Under the pieces are notes generated by a model. That model saw nothing but the letters and a program-made list of their open reading frames with translations, ran no database searches and was not told where the DNA came from. 11,434 nucleotides of DNA. Origin: UBA4416 sp043718985 (lineage in GTDB: Bacteria > Bacteroidota > Bacteroidia > B-17B0 > Aurantibacillaceae). Position numbers and translations under genes: made by a program. The stretch covers positions 1-11,434 of the forward strand of contig JAYSUQ010000172.1 in assembly GCA_043718985.1 (NCBI GenBank), read 5' to 3'. Positions 5,908-11,434 of this stretch are shown piece by piece; the stretch's first letter is position 1, and each line of letters opens with the position of its first letter.

Positions 5908-8136
5908 ATGGCAAAATCTAAAAAACAAACTAAACGTTACTTTTTTGAAGAAGTATTAGCGTTTTTAAAATACAATAGCGACAAAGCATTTAACTATAAA
6001 CAAATTTCATTTGCTATGGAAATTAGCAATGAAGATGAGCGATTTGCGTTACTCGAAACCCTAGAAGAATTAAAACACCAAGGCTTTGTATCTGAAAAAG
6101 AAATTGGAAAATACCAAGCAAAAGAAACCGATGCATACAAAACTGGCACAATTGATTTTACCACACAGGGTACCGCATACGTTGTAATATCAACCGATGA
6201 AGATGATGTGTTTATACCTTTTCGTAAAAGTAAAGATGCCTTGCATGGCGATTTAGTTAAAGTGAAATTATTTAATCGAAGAGGAAAAGGAAAACCAGAA
6301 GGCGAAGTGGTTGAAGTTATTAAGCGCAAAAAAGAACGATTTGTTGGTACAATTCAAATAACACCAAAATTTGCTTTTGTTGTGCCCGATTACTCAAAAC
6401 TACATGCCGATTTTTTTATAAAATTAGAAGATGTAAATGGTGCACAAAATGGACAAAAAGTGTTAGTGCAATTTTTACAGTGGGATAGAAATTCGCAAAA
6501 CCCTAACGCAAAAGTTATTGAAGTACTTGGCAACGCTGGCATACACGAAACCGAAATAAATGCAATAATGGCCGAGTATGGATTGCCCATGCATTTTGAA
6601 CCAGAGGTTGAAGCAGCTGCTCAGCAATTAGCTACTAAAATTACACCCGAAGAAATTGCAAAGCGTAGAGATTTTAGAAACATTACAACATTTACAATAG
6701 ACCCCGCAGATGCAAAAGATTTTGACGATGCCTTATCTATACAAAAATTAGAAAATGGTAACTGGGAAATTGGTGTACATATTGCTGATGTAACTCATTA
6801 TTTAAAACCTAATACCATTTTAGATAACGAAGCGGTTAGCCGTGCCACATCGGTATACTTAGTTGATAGATGTGTGCCAATGTTACCCGAAGTGTTAAGT
6901 AACTTTGCCTGCTCATTAAGGCCTAACGAAGAAAAATATTGTTTTAGTGCAGTGTTTGAACTAAGTGATGAGGCGCAACTACAAAGCCAATGGTTTGGTA
7001 AAACAGTAATTTATAGTAACCATAGGTTTAGTTACGAAGATGCACAACTAGTTATAGAAACCGAGCAAGGCGATTATAAAGATGAACTATTAACATTAAA
7101 TAGATTGGCAAAAACTTTGCGTAATGAACGCACAGCAAAAGGATCGATATTTTTTGATAAAGCTGAAGTTAAATTTACTTTAGATGATGCAGGCGCACCA
7201 ACAGGCGTTTATTTTAAAACTCAAAAAGATGCGCATAAATTAATTGAAGATTTTATGTTACTAGCAAACAAAAAAGTTGCCGAGTTTTTAGGTAAGGGCA
7301 AAAAAGATGCTACCGAAATTAATGTTAATGCAAAACCAAGTAAAGATAAAAAAACAAAAGCGGCCGATGGCGTTGTATACCGTGTGCACGATGTACCTAA
7401 AGATGAAAAATTGCTCGACTTAAATAATTTTGTTGCACGGTTTGGGTATAGTGTAGCTGTTGGTAATAAACAAAAAACGGCACAATCTATAAATAAATTA
7501 TTACACGATGTAAAAGATAAAAAAGAACAAAGTATGATTGAATTATTAGCTGTACGTAGTATGCCTAAAGCAGTTTATACAACACATAACACCGGCCATT
7601 ATGGCTTAGGGTTTGATTTTTACACTCACTTTACATCGCCCATTCGTCGGTATCCAGATGTAATGGTGCACCGCTTATTAGAAGCCAAAATAAACCATGG
7701 CCATTATTTAAATGCAGATGAGTTGGAGTTGTTATGCAAGCACTCTTCAGAAATGGAAAAACTTGCCGCAGAGGCAGAGCGTTCATCTATTAAATACAAA
7801 CAAGTAGAGTTTTTAAGCGATAAAATTGGGCTATTATTTAAAGGTATAATTAGTGGGGTTAACGAGTGGGGTATTTTTGTAGAAATAGTTGAAAATAAAT
7901 GCGAAGGTATGATTAGAACTCGCGATATGAAAGATGATATGTATGTGTTTGATGCAGATAACTACCGTATGGTTGGCCGTCGTACAAATAAAATATATGC
8001 TTTAGGCGACACTGTTATGATAAAAGTTAAACGAGCCGATTTAGTAAAAAAACAATTAGATTTTGAATTTATAGATAACATTGAAACTAAACATGTTGAA
8101 ATTAGAAATCCAAAACAATATAAAAAAAGAAGGTAA
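5908..8136 (+). CDS. rnr: Ribonuclease R
   Basis: This is a 742-residue 3'-to-5' processive exoribonuclease of the RNase II/RNB family, which degrades structured RNA in the cytoplasm. The domains appear in the expected order: an N-terminal winged-helix segment (about 10-70), cold-shock/OB domains (about 75-245), the RNB catalytic domain (about 255-600) and a C-terminal S1 domain (about 645-725) with a basic tail ending KQYKKRR. The metal-binding aspartates are all present in IDPADAKDFDDA at Asp265, Asp271, Asp273 and Asp274, with the same spacing as RNase II Asp201/207/209/210. The catalytic arginine lies in TSPIRRYPD (576-584, Arg580). A winged-helix domain plus the length favours RNase R over RNase II. 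A lysine-rich segment at about 462-488 inserts between RNB core elements relative to E. coli RNase R. The gene is unrelated to the restriction block and ends at a strong terminator. Confidence 0.96.
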   Translation: MAKSKKQTKRYFFEEVLAFLKYNSDKAFNYKQISFAMEISNEDERFALLETLEELKHQGFVSEKEIGKYQAKETDAYKTGTIDFTTQGTAYVVISTDEDDVFIPFRKSKDALHGDLVKVKLFNRRGKGKPEGEVVEVIKRKKERFVGTIQITPKFAFVVPDYSKLHADFFIKLEDVNGAQNGQKVLVQFLQWDRNSQNPNAKVIEVLGNAGIHETEINAIMAEYGLPMHFEPEVEAAAQQLATKITPEEIAKRRDFRNITTFTIDPADAKDFDDALSIQKLENGNWEIGVHIADVTHYLKPNTILDNEAVSRATSVYLVDRCVPMLPEVLSNFACSLRPNEEKYCFSAVFELSDEAQLQSQWFGKTVIYSNHRFSYEDAQLVIETEQGDYKDELLTLNRLAKTLRNERTAKGSIFFDKAEVKFTLDDAGAPTGVYFKTQKDAHKLIEDFMLLANKKVAEFLGKGKKDATEINVNAKPSKDKKTKAADGVVYRVHDVPKDEKLLDLNNFVARFGYSVAVGNKQKTAQSINKLLHDVKDKKEQSMIELLAVRSMPKAVYTTHNTGHYGLGFDFYTHFTSPIRRYPDVMVHRLLEAKINHGHYLNADELELLCKHSSEMEKLAAEAERSSIKYKQVEFLSDKIGLLFKGIISGVNEWGIFVEIVENKCEGMIRTRDMKDDMYVFDADNYRMVGRRTNKIYALGDTVMIKVKRADLVKKQLDFEFIDNIETKHVEIRNPKQYKKRR

Positions 8137-8182
8137 TCGTTTAAAAGGCTTTACACAGCTAAAACCTAAGGTTAGCAGTAAA

Positions 8183-8217
8183 AAAAAACTTCTGTATTTT
8201 TATTACAGAAGTTTTTT
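8183..8217. terminator. Bidirectional Rho-independent terminator
   Basis: AACTTCTGTA (8187-8196) pairs perfectly with TACAGAAGTT (8204-8213) around a 7-nt loop. Flanking A and T runs extend the pairing to 14 bp (8183-8196 with 8204-8217). On the plus strand the stem is followed by six Ts; on the minus strand it is followed by nine. It therefore serves both converging genes, RNase R ending at 8136 and HPPD ending at 8251. Confidence 0.92.
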
Positions 8218-8232
8218 ATGTTTATGTTTATG
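8215..8232. repeat. Short tandem repeat (TTTATG) x3
   Basis: Three perfect copies of TTTATG lie between the terminator and the end of the HPPD gene. It lies outside coding and promoter positions, so no effect is expected. Confidence 0.5.
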
Positions 8233-8250
8233 TTTTAATCGTTTTGTTTG

Positions 8251-9411
8251 TTATAAGGTGCCCCGTTTTGCCTGTTCGCGTTCAATGCTTTCAAATAAAG
8301 CTTTAAAGTTACCCGCTCCAAATCCTTTGGCGCCCATTCGTTGTATTATTTCAAAAAATAGAGTAGGGCGGTCTTCTAATGGTTTTGTAAATATTTGTAA
8401 TAAATAGCCATCTTCATCGGCATCAACAAGTATGCAAAGTTTTTGTAGCATAGCTATGTCTTCTTTCATCATATCTCTATGTACACCCAAGCGTGCAGGT
8501 ATTTCATCATAATATGCTTGTGGTGGTGGTGGTAAAAATTCAATGCCTCGTGCTTTTAGTTCGGTAACTGTTTTTATAATATCATCGGTTGCTACTGCTA
8601 AATGTTGCACTCCCGATCCTTCATAAAAATCTAAATATTCTTCAATTTGCGATCGTTTATTGCCCTTTGCTGGCTCGTTAATAGGGAATTTAATGCGACC
8701 GTTACCATTGCTCATAACCTTACTCATTAATGCCGAGTATTCGGTATGTATTTGTTTATCATCAAACGATAAAAAATTAACAAATCCCATAACGTCTTCA
8801 TACCATTTTACCCAAGTGTTCATTTGATTCCACCCAACGTTACCAACCATGTGATCAATAAATTTTAATCCAACGGGTGTAGGGTTGTAATCACTTTCCC
8901 ATTTTTTAAAGCCAGGTAAAAAATCGCCATTATAATTTTTACGTTCTACAAACATATGAACCGTTTCGCCATAGGTATAAATACCAGCACGCACTACTTG
9001 GCCATTTTCATCGGTTTCAATAATTGGCTCCATGTATGATTTGGCACCACGTTTAATGGTTTCTTCATAAGCTTTTTTAGCATCTTCAACCCACAATGCA
9101 ATTATTTTAACACCATCTCCATGTTTTTTAACGTGCTCTCCAATTGGCGAATCGCTGGTTAAAGCAGTGGTTAATACTAATCGAATTTTATCTTGTTTTA
9201 AAACATACGAGGTGCGATCTTTTAATCCTGTTTCTAAACCTGCATAAGCGTATGATTGAAACCCAAATGCTGTTTTATAAAAATGTGCAGCTTGTTTTGC
9301 ATTGCCCACATAAAACTCAACATAATCGGTACCTAATAATGGTAAAAAATCTTGAGCACCTTCAAATATTTTTTCTAATCCGTATTCTACATTTTTTATT
9401 TCTTGTGCCAT
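8251..9411 (-). CDS. hpd: 4-hydroxyphenylpyruvate dioxygenase
   Basis: This 386-residue enzyme converts 4-hydroxyphenylpyruvate to homogentisate with release of CO2, the second step of tyrosine breakdown, in the cytoplasm with Fe(II). The protein has two vicinal-oxygen-chelate (glyoxalase-like) halves: an N-terminal structural half (about 28-158) and a C-terminal catalytic half (about 180-360). The iron ligands are His187 (FIDHMVGNV), His270 (GVQHLAVAT) and Glu354 (LFFEIIQR). The C-terminal signature GAKGFGAGNFKALFESIE is also present. Length and motifs match bacterial HPPDs. The closely related 4-hydroxymandelate synthase is less likely in this setting. The next tyrosine-pathway enzymes (homogentisate dioxygenase, fumarylacetoacetase) are not in the window. 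The gene has its own candidate promoter upstream and ends at the bidirectional terminator. Start: ATG at 9411, followed by AQEIKNVEYG, with an A/T-rich leader and no Shine-Dalgarno. Confidence 0.96.
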   Translation of the reverse strand: MAQEIKNVEYGLEKIFEGAQDFLPLLGTDYVEFYVGNAKQAAHFYKTAFGFQSYAYAGLETGLKDRTSYVLKQDKIRLVLTTALTSDSPIGEHVKKHGDGVKIIALWVEDAKKAYEETIKRGAKSYMEPIIETDENGQVVRAGIYTYGETVHMFVERKNYNGDFLPGFKKWESDYNPTPVGLKFIDHMVGNVGWNQMNTWVKWYEDVMGFVNFLSFDDKQIHTEYSALMSKVMSNGNGRIKFPINEPAKGNKRSQIEEYLDFYEGSGVQHLAVATDDIIKTVTELKARGIEFLPPPPQAYYDEIPARLGVHRDMMKEDIAMLQKLCILVDADEDGYLLQIFTKPLEDRPTLFFEIIQRMGAKGFGAGNFKALFESIEREQAKRGTL

Positions 9412-9457
9412 TGTATTTTTATTTAGGGTTATTTTATTGCTATTAATTTTTATGTGG

Positions 9458-9465
9458 CAAATTTA
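9458..9465 (-). promoter_or_regulatory. Candidate -7 box (TAnnTTTG) for the HPPD gene
   Basis: On the minus strand the sequence reads TAAATTTG, a full match to the Bacteroidota -7 consensus, about 46 bp upstream of the HPPD ATG and inside the 89-bp gap after the phosphatase gene. The nearest upstream TTTG (9497-9494) is about 28 bp away, longer than the usual spacing, so the -33 element is not supported. Confidence 0.4.
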
Positions 9466-9500
9466 TTCTTTTTATTTAAAATCACACTTTTTACAAACGT

Positions 9501-11434
9501 TTATAATTCAATTAGCATAACACACACATCGTCTACCTGTTCTAAATCAGCTTTCCAGTTTTTAAATGCCGATTGTAGTATGGTTGCTTGTTGCGAAATT
9601 GTCTGGTTGTTTGTATCAAGTAAAATTTCATTTAGTTGTTTGTATTTAAATTTTTTACCTTTTGGCCCACCAAACTGATCGGCGTATCCATCAGTAAACG
9701 TAAAAAGTTTGTCTCCTTTTTTTAAATATAATTGATGTGTTGTAAATGAATGTTTGGTTATGTATTTACCAATGGGTTGTTTGTTTGCTTTAAATTCTTT
9801 TATTTCTGAATTTTCTTTTTCGAGTATCCACAAAGGGTTGTTTGCGCCACTCCACTGTATGTTTATATCATTTGTTTTTAGTGAATCGAGTTTTATAGAT
9901 AGTAAGGAAATATCCATTCCATCTTTAATTTCATTTTCACTTTTATCAAATGTTTCCTCAACAAGTTCCGATAATTTATCTAATATTTTACCAGTATCGT
10001 TTAGTTTAAATTCTTCAACGCATCTATTTAAGCCATTGTTACCAACTACACTAACTAATGCGCCTGGTACGCCGTGGCCAGTACAATCTACAACTGCTAA
10101 AAAAATATGTGTTGTGGTTTGATGCAACCAATAAAAATCGCCACTTACAATATCTTTTGGTTTAAATATTACTTCGCATTTAAATGGAAGGCTTGTAATG
10201 GTTTTAACAGCAGGTAAAATTGCCGTTTGTATGTATTTAGCGTAATTAATCGAATCTAATATTTCTTTGTTTTTATGCTCAACAATTTCTTTTTGTTTTG
10301 ATATGATGAAGTTTGCTTTGCGTTTTTGATTGTAGCTTCTAAACACAATTATTATTAAACCCGATAATAAAATTAAAGCAATAAATACGTATGAGGTAAA
10401 TCGTTTTTGATTTTTAATTTCTGTTTGAGCTATTAGTTGTTTGCTCTCAGCATCTTTTCGTTGTAGTTCTTGTTTTTTTAAAAATTCATATTCTAATTCT
10501 TTTTTTAAAATATCGTTTTTATTTTCCTCACCTTCAATTTTTTCTTTAGCTATTAAATATAATGTTTGATAGCCGTATGCATCTTTGTAGTTTTCGTTTA
10601 ACGAAAACAATTCGCTTAAATTTTTATAGGCCTCTACTTTAATTGCCTCTAAATCATTTTTTTGTGCAATGTGTAATGATTTTAATAAATAATGTTCGGC
10701 TTCTTTTTTTTTATTTAAGTCGAGTAGGGTATTGCCAATCTCCAAATAATTATAGGCGTGCCCAATGTTTTCTTCCATTCCAATTAAATAGTTTAACGAT
10801 TTGTTAAAATAAATTAGTGCCGAATCTTTTTGGTTGGTAAGTTGTAAGTTAATGCCAAGGTTGTGGTTTGCCATAGCCATACCTATAATATTTGTATCGT
10901 TTTTATGAATAGCTAACGATTTATTTAAGTACGATTTAGCAGAAACAAATTGATTTAATTTTTGGTAACACGTTGCAATGTTATTGTAGTTTAGCGCTAA
11001 GTCGGCCGAATTTTTATTGGCAATATTTACATTAACTGCTTTAAAATAATAAGATAATGCTGTTCTGTATTCTTTAATTTCGGCATAAATTTGACCTATA
11101 TTATTTTGAATGCCAGCTATTTTAGTTGGTAATTTTAATTCGGTAAATACTTGTAATGCATTTAAGTAATTTTCTAATGCTGCTTTTAGGTTTGATTGAT
11201 CGCGATTTATTACGCCACGGTAGTTGTATGCATCGGCTATGCCTTTTTTAAAATGGAGTTTTGTTGCTACTAAAAGTGAGCTGTCATTTTTTTTTGATGC
11301 TAATTCGTAATTCCCATTATCAATTAATGAGTTTATAAGTTGTAGGTGTTTTGTGTAACTTATGGTGTCGTTTTGAGATTTTGCTTTATAGTTAAAGCAC
11401 ACCAAAAATAAAGCTATGTATAAAAAAAGTTTAA
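9501..11434 (-). CDS. Exported TPR protein with membrane-anchored SpoIIE/PP2C phosphatase domain (5' end off window)
   Basis: This is a signalling protein phosphatase of the PP2C/SpoIIE type with a periplasmic TPR sensor. The frame stays open to the right edge and reads KLFLYIALFLVCFNYKAKSQ, a signal peptide. The true start is therefore outside the window, and a TTG at 11405 is not the start. Numbering here counts from that codon. Tetratricopeptide repeats fill about 15-290 (for example AALENYLNALQVF and AKSYLNKSLAIH). A charged helix (290-335) follows, then one membrane span (about 337-356) and a coiled linker. The phosphatase domain (about 405-634) has the metal-binding motifs SGDFYW (421-426), VVDCTGHGVPGA (438-449), FTDGYADQFGG (570-580) and DD at 625-626. 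All expected acidic residues are present, so it is likely active as a phosphoserine/threonine phosphatase. Similar TPR-SpoIIE proteins are common in Bacteroidota and usually of unknown target. It ends 89 bp upstream of the HPPD gene on the same strand. Confidence 0.92.
   Translation of the reverse strand, partial: KLFLYIALFLVCFNYKAKSQNDTISYTKHLQLINSLIDNGNYELASKKNDSSLLVATKLHFKKGIADAYNYRGVINRDQSNLKAALENYLNALQVFTELKLPTKIAGIQNNIGQIYAEIKEYRTALSYYFKAVNVNIANKNSADLALNYNNIATCYQKLNQFVSAKSYLNKSLAIHKNDTNIIGMAMANHNLGINLQLTNQKDSALIYFNKSLNYLIGMEENIGHAYNYLEIGNTLLDLNKKKEAEHYLLKSLHIAQKNDLEAIKVEAYKNLSELFSLNENYKDAYGYQTLYLIAKEKIEGEENKNDILKKELEYEFLKKQELQRKDAESKQLIAQTEIKNQKRFTSYVFIALILLSGLIIIVFRSYNQKRKANFIISKQKEIVEHKNKEILDSINYAKYIQTAILPAVKTITSLPFKCEVIFKPKDIVSGDFYWLHQTTTHIFLAVVDCTGHGVPGALVSVVGNNGLNRCVEEFKLNDTGKILDKLSELVEETFDKSENEIKDGMDISLLSIKLDSLKTNDINIQWSGANNPLWILEKENSEIKEFKANKQPIGKYITKHSFTTHQLYLKKGDKLFTFTDGYADQFGGPKGKKFKYKQLNEILLDTNNQTISQQATILQSAFKNWKADLEQVDDVCVMLIEL

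Noticed and set aside
8081..8407. Plus-strand frame overlapping the end of RNase R and the HPPD gene
   Set aside because: It runs through the bidirectional terminator and antisense to the conserved HPPD C-terminus. No family resemblance.
9754..10122. Plus-strand frame antisense to the phosphatase domain
   Set aside because: The minus-strand SpoIIE motifs in the same bases are clearly conserved; the plus-strand frame is hydrophobic shadow sequence. The same applies to 9144-9446 and 9454-9678.

Overview
The window looks like chromosomal DNA from a member of the Bacteroidota. The DNA is AT-rich, Shine-Dalgarno sequences are absent, and there is at least one good TAnnTTTG promoter box. An extragenic element of a style I associate with this phylum lies near the left edge. 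The gene content fits too: a periplasmic TPR plus PP2C/SpoIIE phosphatase, a zinc nuclease/phospholipase-fold exoprotein and an RNase R with a lysine-rich insert. I cannot name a genus.

Layout from left to right. Positions 1-258 hold no gene but carry a long imperfect hairpin (1-62) and a REP-like folded element (148-239). Positions 259-1248 (minus) encode a secreted S1/P1-nuclease/zinc-phospholipase-fold protein. Positions 1249-1776 are non-coding and include a compact GC-richer cluster of small hairpins. Positions 1777-4713 (plus) encode a complete single-chain MmeI-family (type IIL) restriction-modification enzyme. It is followed after only 6 bp by a KilA-N domain gene (4720-5541). Directly downstream, 5542-5706 is a decayed fragment matching the 3' end of an MmeI-family gene, about 80% identical to the end of the intact gene and carrying an in-frame stop. 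Positions 5908-8136 (plus) encode RNase R. A strong bidirectional terminator separates it from the convergent 4-hydroxyphenylpyruvate dioxygenase gene (8251-9411, minus). Upstream of that, on the same strand, is a TPR/SpoIIE phosphatase (9501 to the right edge) whose start codon lies outside the window.

The accessory part is the defence-like block at about 1500-5706. The MmeI-like protein carries nuclease, methyltransferase and target recognition on one chain. The KilA-N gene is probably co-transcribed with it and may be a DNA-binding regulator or accessory factor, though that role is inferred. The downstream remnant shows that this locus has held a second, diverged MmeI-family gene or underwent recombination around the KilA-N gene. 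The remaining genes (RNase R, HPPD, phosphatase, secreted zinc enzyme) are ordinary chromosomal housekeeping or physiology genes with no evident functional link to the block.
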